The notes: generated from the letters alone by a model not told the origin. Positions 1 to 10,581 are shown, counted from the first letter of the stretch. The stretch: 64,000 nucleotides of DNA from Breviolum minutum Mf 1.05b.01 (GCA_000507305.1 DF241666.1:1-64000); one strand, 5' to 3'. A program made the numbers and translations.

Positions 1-263
1 ATTCCGTGTTTGAATGCTCCTTTGCATTCATGAAGCTTTGCTTTGTATAGCTTGGCTCAGATGTGCCACAAGAGCTGAGAACAACAGCAAGTAATGCTAG
101 AAGTGGCATATACTTAAAGACTGAAAGACTGCCATCCTTCTTGGTTGGTTCGTGTTCGTGTGTCGAGCAAAAGGTTTGCTGGAGAGGTGATTTGGGGTAG
201 TTGTGCCTTGGGGTTCAACGAAACTTGTTTTGGGTTTTGTGTTTTCGCAGGGACGATGGCAAA

Positions 264-579
264 CACTCCTGACGGCCCTAAATGGACGGCCTGGAACGTG
301 ACGAGGTGGAGGGATAGAGGTTTAGGTGTATCAGGGTGTGAGTTTCGGTGGCACTCCGGACGGCCCTAAATGGACGGCCCAGAGTGTAGGATTGGGATGA
401 AGGTGGTGAGGGAAAGTGGGGAATACGAGCGCACTCCGGACGGCCCTAAATGGACGGCCCAGAGCACTGAAGAAGGGGAGGGAGGGTGGGAGAGGGGTGG
501 GGTGGGATTGGGATGAGGAGCGGTAAATGTTTTGGGGGTACAGCGCACTCCTGACGGCCCTAAATGGACGGCCCCAGAG
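264..579 (+). repeat. Four dispersed copies of a GGACGGCC repeat
   Basis: Copies lie at about 264-291, 351-384, 431-464 and 544-579. Each is built round the core GGACGGCCCTAAATGGACGG, an 8-base word repeated directly on both sides of CTAAAT, preceded by CACTCC and usually followed by CAGAG. Spacing between copies is 87, 80 and 113 bases and the DNA between them is G-rich but not conserved. They sit just beyond the stop codon of the minus-strand Gly-Lys-rich ORF, so they could be in its 3' flank. Function unknown. Confidence 0.85.
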
Positions 580-605
580 TACAAGGTGAAAAAGAGTTTT
601 GTGGA

Positions 606-1799
606 TTACTTGGTTTTGCCTTTACCTTTCCCTTTATCTGTACCCTTACCTTCAGTTCGAGGGGAGTCAGGGGGACTGACATCAGAGGGTGTGTCTTTAC
701 CCTTCCGTTTGCCTTTGCCTTTTCCTTTGCCCTTTCCCTTGCCCTTTCCTTTGCCCTTGGGAGGGGCTCTAATTGGGTTTGGGAACTCGGCGTCGTAATC
801 AAAGAGCGAGGAACCAAGAGGGCCTGGGGGGGTGCGGCTACGTGATTCTGCCGGGAGGCGAGGTCGTACATTTAAAGCGGGAGCGGGCATGGAGCCCGAA
901 GGGCTTTGCGCAGGCAGGGGACCGGCGAGAGGAGGGAGGCCACCCTGAGATGGTTGTGGGAATTGATAGCTTCTGCAACAGTCGGCAATTTCCGTTGTAA
1001 GGCGTGTGTGAGAAAACTTTAGCGTTCCGTCAGCTCGGGTAAATTCTTGAGCGGCGGTGCGAACATGTTCCCTAGAGTTTGCTAGGTGCTGGGCGATAAG
1101 TTGGCTGCATTGGGGGAGGCCGATGACTCCGTCGAAAAACGAGAAGAGAGCCATGGGGATGAACGGGCGGGTAGATTGATTAGGGTGCGTGCGGGAGGTG
1201 ACCCGAGGGGCACCTTCGCGCAACCACCGGGCGACTGTGTGGTCTAATGCTACAGGTGAGTGCGTAAGTTGGCCGGTGCCATTGGAAGGGTCGGGGACGC
1301 GGAGAAAGGTAGGGTTTGTGACCATGGCATTGGTTTGGGAGAATGTTTGATGTAATTGAATTGCGTTGCGCAGGGATTCATTACTGCTGTGTCCGGATGC
1401 GTGGAGCGAGAGATTAGCGAAGCGGTGAGCGTGGGGGTCCTCGGGCGCAGGGCCTGGGAGCGGGAAGCGGAGTGTCCAGTTGAGGCGGTGTTGGATGATG
1501 TCCGCGTTGGGGGAAGCTAAAAATGGAATGAGGCCCGGGGGAACGTGTCCAGCGAGAGCAGTGTTGCGTGCAGCCGTCAGGGCGATTTCAGAACCCATGA
1601 TAGGAGATCGGTATTGTGTGCGTTGTTTGACTATGTAATTGGCTCGTGAATTGGTGCCGGCCACAACGGGGTCGGTGACGAGACTAGCGTTAGGTTTATG
1701 ATTGGCTAGGACATAGGCACCGATGCAAGGGGGAAGGTGAACAGTGAGATGACTTGCAAGCAGGAGCGAGTCCTCGGTAGTGCCGATAGCTAGTAGTAG
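606..1799 (-). CDS. Gly-Lys-repeat-tailed protein, 5' incomplete
   Basis: An open frame of 398 codons on the minus strand ends at a TAA at 606-608. The first in-frame ATG is at 1598, but the frame stays open and protein-like upstream to about 1785, where it runs into the TAGTAGTAGC microsatellite. The true start is therefore missing, lost to an unseen intron or to repeat expansion. I do not recognise the family. The N-terminal two thirds is a globular-looking, Pro/Ala/His-rich sequence. The C-terminal part is low complexity: a run of Gly-Lys dipeptides near residues 290-310 of the ATG-initiated form, then a Pro/Ser/Asp segment, then a second Gly-Lys run at the end, very basic overall. The basic tail could bind nucleic acid, but that is inference. 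The opposite strand is also open over parts of this interval because of the repeats. Confidence 0.55.
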   Translation of the reverse strand, partial: LLLAIGTTEDSLLLASHLTVHLPPCIGAYVLANHKPNASLVTDPVVAGTNSRANYIVKQRTQYRSPIMGSEIALTAARNTALAGHVPPGLIPFLASPNADIIQHRLNWTLRFPLPGPAPEDPHAHRFANLSLHASGHSSNESLRNAIQLHQTFSQTNAMVTNPTFLRVPDPSNGTGQLTHSPVALDHTVARWLREGAPRVTSRTHPNQSTRPFIPMALFSFFDGVIGLPQCSQLIAQHLANSREHVRTAAQEFTRADGTLKFSHTRLTTEIADCCRSYQFPQPSQGGLPPLAGPLPAQSPSGSMPAPALNVRPRLPAESRSRTPPGPLGSSLFDYDAEFPNPIRAPPKGKGKGKGKGKGKGKGKRKGKDTPSDVSPPDSPRTEGKGTDKGKGKGKTK

Positions 1800-2137
1800 C
1801 TAGTAGTAGCTAGTAGTAGCTAGTAGTAGCTAGTAGTAGCTAGTAGTAGCTAGTAGCTAGTAGTAGCTAGTAGTAGCTAGTAGTAGCTAGTAGTAGCTAG
1901 TAGTAGCTAGTAGTAGCTAGTAGTAGCTAGTAGTAGCTAGTAGTAGCTAGTAGTAGCTAGTAGTAGCTAGTAGTAGCTAGTAGTAGCTAGTAGTAGCTAG
2001 TAGTAGCTAGTAGTAGCTAGTAGTAGCTAGTAGTAGCTAGTAGTAGCTAGTAGTAGCTAGTAGTAGCTAGTAGTAGCTAGTAGTAGCTAGTAGTAGCTAG
2101 TAGTAGCTAGTAGTAGCTAGTAGTAGCTAGTAGTAGC
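1781..2137. repeat. TAGTAGTAGC 10-bp microsatellite
   Basis: About 35 head-to-tail copies of TAGTAGTAGC, with one shortened TAGTAGC unit near 1851-1857 that shifts the phase. It ends at an ambiguous base at 2138, so the assembled length may be wrong. It truncates the open frame of the minus-strand gene. Confidence 0.95.
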
Positions 2138-2138
2138 N

Positions 2139-2195
<57 letters not shown>

Positions 2196-2197
2196 AG

Positions 2198-2229
<32 letters not shown>

Positions 2230-2290
2230 GAAGTGGTGGTGCGGTAGGTGGTGGTGGTAGTAGGTTGTGGTGGTGGCGGCGGTTGTAGTT
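2139..2290. repeat. Compound microsatellite GA / GAA / GGT
   Basis: A GA run (about 2143-2192) passes into a GAA run (about 2192-2228) and then a degenerate GGT-rich tract to about 2285. It is directly joined to the preceding TAG-type array. Confidence 0.9.
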
Positions 2291-3146
2291 GTGTTGTCTT
2301 GTCATTTTTGTTTCGGGGTTGGCGTAGTGGGAGTGACAGTGGGGGAGGGCGTTTGGTATCATTTCAGTGGACCACGTTCCAGGAACCAGGTTCTGGGAGG
2401 GGTGCAGGGAACCAAGTGCTACCCGCTGTTTTTTTCGATGCCGCTTGATTTATTGTTGTGCTGTTGACATCATGGTTGATGCGTTCAACGTTGGCCAATG
2501 TCGAACCTGATTTTGAAATGTTTTGAACATGTTGAGAAGTCCGGTTGTCATGGCTAGATATTGAATTGGTAGGGTTTAGAAGACAGGTCTTGACGATTTC
2601 ATGGCACATGATCAAGGATAAGATCACATTTTGTCAACTGTGTGTAATTTTTGGTGCACAGGAAAATCAGCAAAGATGGGCTCCAGTGTTCATGCAAAGA
2701 ACCAAGGACCAACGCGCAACACCTTGATTGATGGAACAAGATCATAACATTTTTAAATACCATTTTTGGTGGCAAACAGAAACCAATCTCTTGCTGTTGC
2801 AAAGTGCTTGTTCGCTCGCAATGTCCAGAGTCTGAGCCTTATTTGACCTGAAAATTTGCGCAAAGTTTCTCAGTCTGTGTTAAACTTGAGCAGTAGCCAT
2901 GTGGTTGCAACAGTGATTTTACTGTGATACAAATGTGCTCTGTGGCATTCCAACGTTTCCATCACTTTTTGGAGGCCAAAGGCGTTGCCATCAGAAAAGA
3001 TGACACGCGGCGAATGGAAGAAGAGGTGGAGACACGTACCATTTCTACATGTCAAAAGGGCCAACCCTGTCGCGAATCGAAAGGTTTTTTCATCCTCGGT
3101 CGAAAAAACCCTAAGGTCAGCAATTCCCCCCCGTTATTTTTTCAAG
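2291..3146. other. No gene resolved
   Basis: Short open frames only, none with a recognisable motif. No inverted-repeat element of the families described here was seen. Confidence 0.5.
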
Positions 3147-6100
3147 GCGAAACAAATGGAAGCAAAGTTGGAACTCTTGCGGCGGACTATGGATGTAGAT
3201 GCCTCATGCTGCATCGAATTCCCAACGTCGTGGTTTTAATGAAGGCCCCCATCCAATGTGTATGCCACGCCGAGGTGGCCGAACAGTCGAAAAGTGCCCA
3301 ACCAGTTGGGTAAAACGAAAGTGGCAAACTTGTTTTTTTAAATAATGTTGCAGAATGGCATATACATATACAATGTATAGATATACAAATGTGCATAGGC
3401 ATGGGAACATTTTTTGTTGCATTTTGCGAAAACATCGAAGATTCCAGGAAGAAAACTCAAGATTTCAAGCTCGAAACAATTGTTTGCCCATGGCATTTGC
3501 TGGGATCGTCATATTGCTACCCTTTTGCACAAAACTCTTGCGTTTCGCACTGTTGCAGGTACTGAAGGGAGGTGCCATGGTGTTTTTGAAAGTGGGGTGA
3601 CATCCTGACCTAACTGGAAGATTTTCAAATTGCCGAATCTGCAGGTCCCATGAAATTTGAAGAATGGGATTTTTTGAGTCATGGTCCTTCTAACTAACCC
3701 CCAACAAAACTACCCCCACAAGAAATAGCCGGCCACCTTTTTCAACCCTTGGAGTCACCAAGTTTTGATGGGGGTTGGGAGGGCCTTAGTACCAAGCCAG
3801 GTGATTCGATGTAGTTTTACAGGTGGAAGAGTGGAGCAAACACCAAGCCTTTGACAAAGGGCTATGTCAGATCTGTGCTGGAGGCACTTTTTTTTTTTCT
3901 CGGAAGATATTTGCAAACCATTTGGGGTATGTGTGAACTTCCTACTAACATGGTGTGCTTTCTGAACAGGATCAAGGGTGGCAAAGTAAGAGACTGCACC
4001 TGTAATTGATAGTGGTTGCATGTTTATCAGCTTCAAACCGTTCAAAAAATGCAGGCTCCAAAGACAAAGAAACAAAGTGAATTTAAGTCCTTGTGCTCAG
4101 CTTTCTGATCTCGTTCATCACATGCTGATTCGCCATGCCTTAGCTTTCATAGCTTTCAGGGAGAAGGGTCACGAAGCAAAGTCACCGGCATCAGAGGTCA
4201 TCCGATTTCTGATCTGTGTTTTTTTTTCCCAAGTGGCTCATCAGTATCAGATGGTGTCAGATCCAAACAAAGAAATAAAGGACCCTTGGATCTGGGGGTA
4301 AAAAATCATTTTCACCGGAAAAAGAGGCAGCTTCAGGGAGTCCAATGACTCAGTTGCTATCTGGTGCAACACGGCAATCAGAGGCTTGGATGAGTTCGAT
4401 TCAGGATCGCTTGGCACCCTGAATCATGGCTGCTAGCGGTACAAGATCAGATCAAAAAGACTTCAAATCATGAAGCATTTCCACCGTCAGACTTGAAGGG
4501 CTTCATTTTGTAGGAAGAAAAGGTGCTAAGTGCTTCATGAAAATGACTTCTTTGTTTTCTGATGACTTCATTTTATGCGGAGAGGCAACGCCTGGGGCAG
4601 CCTTTAACCTCAAGGCAGCGATGCAGCACCAAGACCGAGATGCACTGGAGGTGGAGGTGGGCTAGGGAAGTTGTTGTTAATAGAGATTTTTTTTTTGTCA
4701 AAAAGTACTCCCCAGAAAACTAACATGGAATTTGAAAATGGACGGAAAGGGGCATTCCTTAAAAAAGAAACATCATTTTCAGGTTCCATGTTAATTTTCG
4801 AGGGTGTATACTCAATAGGTTGTTTTGTAACATGCAGCCAAGGCAATATGAATTGGCGGCTTGGAAAAGGGTGTTTTTTTTAATTGCAAAAAAACATGTT
4901 CTCCCTGAAGACTATTTCATACGCACACTGTCGCGGATTGTACGGACCAAAAAACCCTTGATTCTGTGAGTGGATTGGTCCCATCGCACACACACTGAGG
5001 CATTCTTGTGCTCCCTGAAACTTGATCGATATGTCAGCCTATTTATGGAGAGGGCCTTTGCAGGGGTCCAGAAACAGTCGGATTTTCTCTTTGACATTGG
5101 GTAGAATTTTGAGAAGATTTGAGCATTTGACACTTCATTGTTGCCTACAAAAGTTGTGTGAGGTTCTGGGGTCTTATGAAGAAGCTGTTTGAATCAAAAA
5201 AAGATGCTTTTTTGCTGCCCTTTTCTTGAACCCCAAGCTTCAACGGGAGGAGCACGGCTTTGATTGCATGGACGTTGTGAAGGAGATGGAGGTGACGTTT
5301 TTTAAACTGATGGTTTGACAACAAAAACGGATGCAGTTTGACGGTTTTGAATGCTGTACATAAAAAAACAAGAGCTACGGTGACTTCCAGTTGTTACATA
5401 CAGAAAAGAGCTTGCGTTGCGATGGGAACCAGGAGCAGCATATGCAGCAAATTGGCATGGCTGCTGGGCACATTCTGAAACTCAGGATCGGGCTGTTTCA
5501 TGACAGAATGCAGGAAGATTGTACTTGGAGGATCATCCCATTTAGATGGTTAATAACCATGGTTAGTTTTCGTCCCCTAAATAGGGCAACGTTTCCCTTC
5601 CAAATGGGCGAACTCCATGGCTTACAAATGGGGGTGATCCTAACGACTTACGTCCGTCCTGGATGATCCTCCTTACGTATGCCCCTCCTTTCAGAGTCCC
5701 GTCTTTAGACAGGAAACGCCTAACAGAAATGAAGCCGAGCCAAGCAAAACGTCTGGGGCCCGTTCCCAGCGAAGGCATTCATCCAAGCTCAGCTTGATGC
5801 ACGGTTTTTCCCGCCGGTTTCTTCGAGATTTTGAGGCGTTGAAGTGAGCAGAAAGGTAAGCTTCTCATCAGAGGCTTTGTTTGATTTGACCAACAAAAAG
5901 AACATTCTCAATCAATGTCTGACGCTACACCAGAAATAAGAATCAGTGAGTAATCAGGTACCAATAGTATAAGTCTTTCTTCGTTTTCTGCTGCTTCTTT
6001 GCAGGCCTCCAATCAAGTTTCCTCTCAAAAGACCAAAGTACAGGAATCAGGTTGGGAGAGTGGTTTTGCACTTCTGGTTGCTTTGAAGCTGGTATTGCTT

Positions 6101-6901
6101 CAATGGTTTTTGCTTTGACATGTTCTGGGTTTGGCCTTTCTTGCAAATTTTTTTTTCTTAGAGAAATGTTTTTTTCACATGATTTCCATCAAGATGATGT
6201 TGGCACTGCGACGACATCTTGCTTGTGCGCTTTTTCCCAGCATCTATTCCCGAAAATAAAAATGCGCTTTTTCGACATGGCAATTCAGTTGATCTCTGGC
6301 CTCGAGGTGAAGTTTCTACCAACCTGCTTGATGGCAATTTCAATGAGGAGGTGATGTGGTTGATTCACTTGGTAAGACCGTTGGTTCATCTCCCGTGCTG
6401 AAATTGAGAAGCTGAACCAGGACTCTGCTGCAAGCTTCCAGGAAGCTTTGAAAGCATGGCGACAAGGCAGAAAATCATAGCTGGTCATAGCTTAACATCG
6501 TGTTTGATGCGGAAAAAAGCAGGTGCTAAAGCTGTGGATGCAGCTGACACGCCAGCCAAGGACGTCATGGTTAGCAGAGTATTCAATCTGATGCAAAAAT
6601 GAATCATAAAACCTATGAATTACCACTGTTGCCATCAAGCTCATGTTCTTAGATGTAGAAATTGCTGCAACTTTGCTCCAGGCTTCGGGATCTTTTTGGA
6701 CTACATTGGGTGGTACTGAGGTCAATCTGGAGCGTTCCTTGGCTTATGGCCTTCCCAGGCATAGGATTCAAGGCACGGCGCTTCCAGTTGTTCCAAGGTG
6801 CCAGCACTCCAGCGAAGTTGCCAGCAGAAAGTCAAAGCGCCGACACGTCGGAGCCTGAAGGGTTGGAGTTGGAGAGGTTGGAGGTCCAGACCTCGGAGTG
6901 A
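3147..6901 (+). CDS. Unrecognised multi-exon gene (exon-like pieces)
   Basis: Several open pieces start after AG|G and have a charged, helical, protein-like composition, but no domain is recognised. They are about 3147-3220 (contains AKQMEAKLELLRRTMD), 5228-5291 (LQREEHGFDCMDVVKEME, then GGTGACG donor), 5433-5513 (starts EQHMQQIGMAAG), 5713-5843 (Arg/Ser-rich), about 6401-6470 (AEIEKLNQDSAASFQEALKA), 6523-6560 (AKAVDAADTPAK) and 6798-6901 (acidic tail ending VQTSE and a TGA). The 5228 and 5433 pieces join in phase 0. The order and strand suit one gene ending at 6901, but the pieces may belong to more than one gene. A family-K element lies between the 5433 and 5713 pieces. Confidence 0.35.
4706..4810. 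mobile_element. Family C' inverted-repeat element (C10)
   Basis: The left end reads CCCCAGAAAACTAACATGG and the right end is its imperfect reverse complement, ending CCATGTTAATTTTCGAGGG. An internal TGAAAATG...CATTTTCA pair extends the hairpin. It shares the ACTAACATGG terminus with the element at 53386-53488. Confidence 0.75.
5524..5675. mobile_element. Family K inverted-repeat element (K1)
   Basis: Termini are TTGGAGGATCATCC and GGATGATCCTCC. The internal segment around 5600-5650, with AACTCCATGGCTTA, matches the reverse complement of the element at 56675-56772, so the two are members of one family in opposite orientation. Confidence 0.8.
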
Positions 6902-7177
6902 GAGACCAGTCGATGAATTGAATGAATCCCTTGTTGCAGGTCAAATGCTGCACTGGGCGAAGAAAAGCTTTGCTGTTATCAGTTTGGAGCTTGTTGAAAG
7001 ATGCATGAAATGACTTGAAATGATTTGACATCAATCATTGCAGAGAAGGGAGATTGTTAGACATGTGCACAGACGTACTGGCTGTCTACTAAGGTGCTTC
7101 AAGCAATTCTATGCACAGTGACCCGAGCTTTGTTGTAAATCGAAGAATGGATTCTTTCATGCTCCCTTCGTGCATGC

Positions 7178-7201
7178 CGCCTGATTTTTTTTGTGGCTCA
7201 A
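7178..7201 (+). other. Candidate relict spliced-leader end
   Basis: ATTTTTTTTGTGGCTCAAG ends with the GGCTCAAG that terminates the conserved dinoflagellate spliced leader, about 68 bases before the chosen ATG of the Cys-rich gene. The same string occurs in the second tandem copy near 8504-8527. Relict leaders in genomic DNA are known in dinoflagellates and are read as a trace of reinserted mRNA. Here only about 8-13 of 22 bases agree, so chance is possible. Confidence 0.3.
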
Positions 7202-7266
7202 GTGGCGCAACCTCAACTCCCTCGGGTTCTGTGCAGTTTGCTTGTCATCCTTGTCATCAAGACAAC

Positions 7267-7902
7267 ATGCCTGACATCGCAAAGTCAGACATCTCCCCAA
7301 ATCTGGACCGCGACAAGATGTTTAGCGAGCTTTGGTGGTTGAACTATTGCTTCTGTGAGGGTGTTGGCATCGGAGCTGTTGGAAATCCATTCTTTGGAGG
7401 AGAAGCTGTGAACATTTGCCTCCACTCCAGGTGCGAGATGACTGACGTTGGCGACCCCTTCTGCTCCAACATCCGTGTTTGCTTATGCATCACTGATCAG
7501 TGCTCCTTACCTCCAGCACCTGGATCCCCAATTTGTGTTTGCTTCAACAAAAAGCTTGCTGGTGGTGATGGATGGAGCGGCCAGCAGCTGTTTGATTGGT
7601 CCACTAGCTTTGGTGATACCTTCTGGCTCTACTACATCTTCTGCTTCGGTATCGGCTTCTCTGCCCCACAAGCCAATGGACGTCCTCTCTTTGCTGTCCA
7701 GGTCAAGGAGTTGTGCATCAAGGGTGGAACCAAATTGGCCACCCCAATGGAAGGTGGTAAGTTGTGTTCATCTGTGAGCACTCGCTTGTGCTTCTGGGAC
7801 CAATGTGCTATGCCGCCAGCTGAGGGAGCTCCCATGTTCTCCTGTTTCAATTTGTTGAACTCCAAGGGCGCCTCGGCCAAACCACTCGCATATGGATCCT
7901 GA
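7267..7902 (+). CDS. Cys-rich duplicated-domain protein, copy 1
   Basis: Intronless, 211 residues from the ATG at 7267. The frame is open upstream to 7111, but I chose this start because the conserved protein-like composition begins there (MPDIAKSD) and the candidate relict leader lies upstream. The protein consists of two internal repeats of about 80 residues (about 18-95 and 110-195). Each ends in a pattern of Arg, Cys, then QC, then PPA.G.P and CFN (DQCSLPPAPGSP and DQCAMPPAEGAP). There are 20 or so cysteines, conserved aromatic residues, no obvious signal peptide and no transmembrane segment long enough to be sure of. I do not know a function. Tandem intronless copies are typical of highly expressed dinoflagellate genes. 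Copy 2 encodes the same protein. Confidence 0.8.
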   Translation: MPDIAKSDISPNLDRDKMFSELWWLNYCFCEGVGIGAVGNPFFGGEAVNICLHSRCEMTDVGDPFCSNIRVCLCITDQCSLPPAPGSPICVCFNKKLAGGDGWSGQQLFDWSTSFGDTFWLYYIFCFGIGFSAPQANGRPLFAVQVKELCIKGGTKLATPMEGGKLCSSVSTRLCFWDQCAMPPAEGAPMFSCFNLLNSKGASAKPLAYGS

Positions 7903-8459
7903 ATCCTATGAGGTTGAAGTCATATTAGCATTTGACTGCTGGCTTTGCAGTACTGTAAGCCGTCCCAGCCTAGCAGCACTTGCTTGATTCCGGCCAATGG
8001 AAAGGAGTCAAAGCATTTTTGCATGGCTGCAGTCTGTGACCGAACCTTGACGAAGATTGAAGGACTGAAAAAGTGCGCATTGCCAAGTGCTTGGAATCAG
8101 GGTGTTTCGGACTGGCTTTGGGTGGGCATGTCGCGGCTGCTCTTGTTGTGAGAACTAGTTTTTCTTTTGATGCGAGATTACTTGATTGTATGATGTTGCT
8201 ATTGTATATCATCTTGATATACCATATACTTTCTACACCGCACTGATCACCGCACTTGCATGTCATGATTTTGCTTGTGTTATCCATCACAGTCTTTTTT
8301 GTCTCTGATTTTTTTCATTGAAAAGTAGCCGTCTAGTTTTTGGAACTGTGGAAGAGGCAAGATTGTTGTTTGGCTGCTGTGAATACGCGAAAGTGATGAA
8401 TACGCAAGTGATCGAGTTTCACGATCGAAGGAAGAACACGTCTTTCATGCTCCCTTCGT

Positions 8460-9675
8460 GCAGCCAAGAAGACCTACTTTTAGATGAGCATACCTTTGCA
8501 TGCCGCCTGATTTTTTTTGTGGCTCAAGTGTCGCAACCTCAACTCCCTCGGGTTCTGTGCAGTTTGCTTGTCATCCTTGTCATCAAGACAACATGCCTGA
8601 CATCGCAAAGTCAGACATCTCCCCAAATCTGGACCGCGACAAGATGTTCAGCGAGCTTTGGTGGTTGAACTATTGCTTCTGTGAGGGTGTTGGCATCGGA
8701 GCTGTTGGAAATCCATTCTTTGGAGGAGAAGCTGTGAACATTTGCCTCCACTCCAGGTGCGAGATGACTGACGTTGGCGACCCCTTCTGCTCCAACATCC
8801 GTGTTTGCTTATGCATCACTGATCAGTGCTCCTTACCTCCAGCACCTGGATCCCCAATTTGTGTTTGCTTCAACAAAAAGCTTGCTGGTGGTGATGGATG
8901 GAGCGGCCAGCAGCTGTTTGATTGGTCCACTAGCTTTGGTGATACCTTCTGGCTCTACTACATCTTCTGCTTCGGTATCGGCTTCTCTGCCCCACAAGCC
9001 AATGGACGTCCTCTCTTTGCTGTCCAGGTCAAGGAGTTGTGCATCAAGGGTGGAACCAAATTGGCCACCCCAATGGAAGGTGGTAAGTTGTGTTCATCTG
9101 TGAGCACTCGCTTGTGCTTCTGGGACCAATGTGCTATGCCGCCAGCTGAGGGAGCTCCCATGTTCTCCTGTTTCAATTTGTTGAACTCCAAGGGCGCCTC
9201 GGCCAAACCACTCGCATATGGATCCTGAATCCTATGAGGTTGCAGTCATATCAGCATTTGACTGCTGCTGGCTTTGCAGTACTGTAAGCCGTCCCAGCCT
9301 AGCAGCACTTGCTTGATTCCGGCCAATGGAAAGGAGTCAAAGCATTTTTGCATGGCTGCAGTCTGTGACCGAACCTTGACGAAGATTGAAGGACTGAAAA
9401 AGTGCGCATTGCCAAGTGCTTGGAATCAGGGTGTCTCGGACTGGCTTTGGGTGGGCATGTCGCGGCTGCTCTTGTTGTGAGAACTAGTTTTTCTTTTGAT
9501 GCGAGATTATTTGATTGTATGATGTTGCTATTGTATGTCATCTTGATATACCATATACTTTCTACACGGCACTGATCACTGCACTTGCATGTCATTGTTT
9601 TGCTTGTGTTATCCATCACAGCCTTTTTTGTCTCTGTTTTTTTCCATTGAAAAGTAGCCGTCTAGTTTTTGGAAC
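8460..9675 (+). repeat. Tandem unit 2 of the duplication
   Basis: Repeats the upstream unit almost base for base through the coding region and to about 9675. The 3' flanks (7903-8340 and 9229-9675) are also near identical, with a few scattered substitutions. The duplication therefore covers the whole transcription unit and is recent or homogenised by gene conversion. Confidence 0.9.
8593..9228 (+). CDS. Cys-rich duplicated-domain protein, copy 2
   Basis: The second tandem copy encodes the same 211-residue protein as the copy at 7267-7902. I saw one synonymous change in the coding sequence (TTT at 7321-7323, TTC at 8647-8649), so gene conversion or very recent duplication is likely. The start is again the ATG followed by CCTGACATC. 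The family-level description is as for copy 1. The 5' context differs by the 39 extra bases upstream, the only sizeable difference between the units. Confidence 0.8.
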   Translation: MPDIAKSDISPNLDRDKMFSELWWLNYCFCEGVGIGAVGNPFFGGEAVNICLHSRCEMTDVGDPFCSNIRVCLCITDQCSLPPAPGSPICVCFNKKLAGGDGWSGQQLFDWSTSFGDTFWLYYIFCFGIGFSAPQANGRPLFAVQVKELCIKGGTKLATPMEGGKLCSSVSTRLCFWDQCAMPPAEGAPMFSCFNLLNSKGASAKPLAYGS

Positions 9676-9689
9676 TCAGCGTTCTCATG

Positions 9690-9795
9690 TGAAAGATGCA
9701 AGAGGCAAGATTTCAAGATCGTTGTTTTGGCTCCTACCAATGCTTAAGAGTGCTCGATTTCATGATCGAAGGAAAAACATGTCTTCTACCTCACA
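9690..9795 (+). repeat. Truncated third tandem unit
   Basis: GAGGCAAGATT and the segment with GATCGAAGGAA.AACA.GTCTTC repeat the 5' flank of unit 2 (8352-8450). Similarity stops before the gene, so the third unit has lost its coding part or has diverged from it. Confidence 0.65.
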
Positions 9796-10409
9796 ACAGT
9801 GCTAGCAGGTATGCGATTGAAAGACCAGATCCTTCTGGCGGCACCAAAAAACTTTGCTCAGAGGTTGGGTTGAAGTGTGTGCTGAACTTCTGTGTTTCTT
9901 TATTGTGTTTGATGATGAACTCAAAGTTTCAGAGAGTTGTTTGGTGGAAGATGTTTGGAAGGCTTGTGGAGACACTTGGTTGTCTGCAATGGAAGCTAAG
10001 ATGGAGGTGGAGATAGTTGTCTGCAATGGAATGGTTACATGTGAAACAGATGTGACTTTTTTTGCTCCAAAAAGACTCACCATTGTCTGAGGGTTGGCAG
10101 TTCATGGAGTGTCAATATGAAGACTGTCGAAAGACTTGGGTCATACTGAGTTGCACTCTTTAGAAAGATCAACCCATGATCCATTCCTTTGTTTTTGTCA
10201 CTAATAAATTGGATAGAAATCTTTTTCTTCGTTCCTATCTGCGCAAAATAACAGTTTATCAATTTATCATAGTGTCCACACCCCTTACACATAGATACAA
10301 CTGCACATGCAAGCATCAAAATATGATAGAAGTTCTAAAATGCACGTCACCTCTTGATGCATTGAACAAAGCCAAATCTTAGGGAATCGTAGCTGGAATT
10401 TTCCTTCAG
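9796..10409. other. No gene resolved (one 78-codon ORF)
   Basis: A 78-codon + strand ORF at 9854-10090 is hydrophobic at its start and Cys/Asp/Glu-containing afterwards. It has no recognised motif and the reverse strand is also open, so it is not called. Confidence 0.4.
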
Positions 10410-10581
10410 GCATTGAAGAAACGGCAACAACAGCTTCAGCAGATGCAGGACGGTTTTTGTGTCTGATGGATATTGGTGATGAGGGTCTTGTCCTGGAGAT
10501 TCGTTTTGACAATAGATATGCCAGACTAATTTCCTTTGATTCTTGGACTCTAGACAATAAAGGTATGATATACACTGGCTG
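10410..10581 (+). CDS. Exon-like ORF of unknown gene
   Basis: Opens after TTCAG|G at 10409 and stays open to a TGA at about 10581. The composition is protein-like (for example MDIGDEGLVLEIRFDNRYAR). No domain was recognised and no partner exon could be joined. It could equally be an internal exon whose donor lies before the stop, for instance at AATAAAG|GTATG near 10562. Confidence 0.3.

Larger units (their letters stand above)
7111..7903 (+). repeat. Tandem unit 1 of a 1326-bp duplication
   Basis: From about 7148 this DNA is repeated downstream with a 1326-1329 bp offset, covering the Cys-rich gene and about 430 bp of 3' flank. Unit 2 carries 39 extra bases just before the shared TGCCGCCTG (about 8460-8498), bounded by TGCA on both sides, which unit 1 lacks. 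A 3-bp insertion in the 3' flank shifts the offset to 1329. Homology resumes in a third, truncated unit around 9690-9790. Confidence 0.9.

Noticed and set aside
560..845. Overlapping plus-strand ORFs rich in Phe/Leu/Pro
   Set aside because: They are the antisense of the Gly-Lys codons of the minus-strand gene; composition is explained by the repeat.
1786..2137. Possible CRISPR-like or centromeric array
   Set aside because: A 10-bp simple repeat without spacers; it is a microsatellite in a eukaryotic genome.
2117..2362. ORF of Leu and Ser homopolymers
   Set aside because: It is a translation of the GA/GAA microsatellite and contains the ambiguous base.
7970..8290. Minus-strand 106-codon ORF repeated at 9299-9619
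   Set aside because: It is duplicated only because the 3' flank is part of the tandem unit; no protein-like motif.
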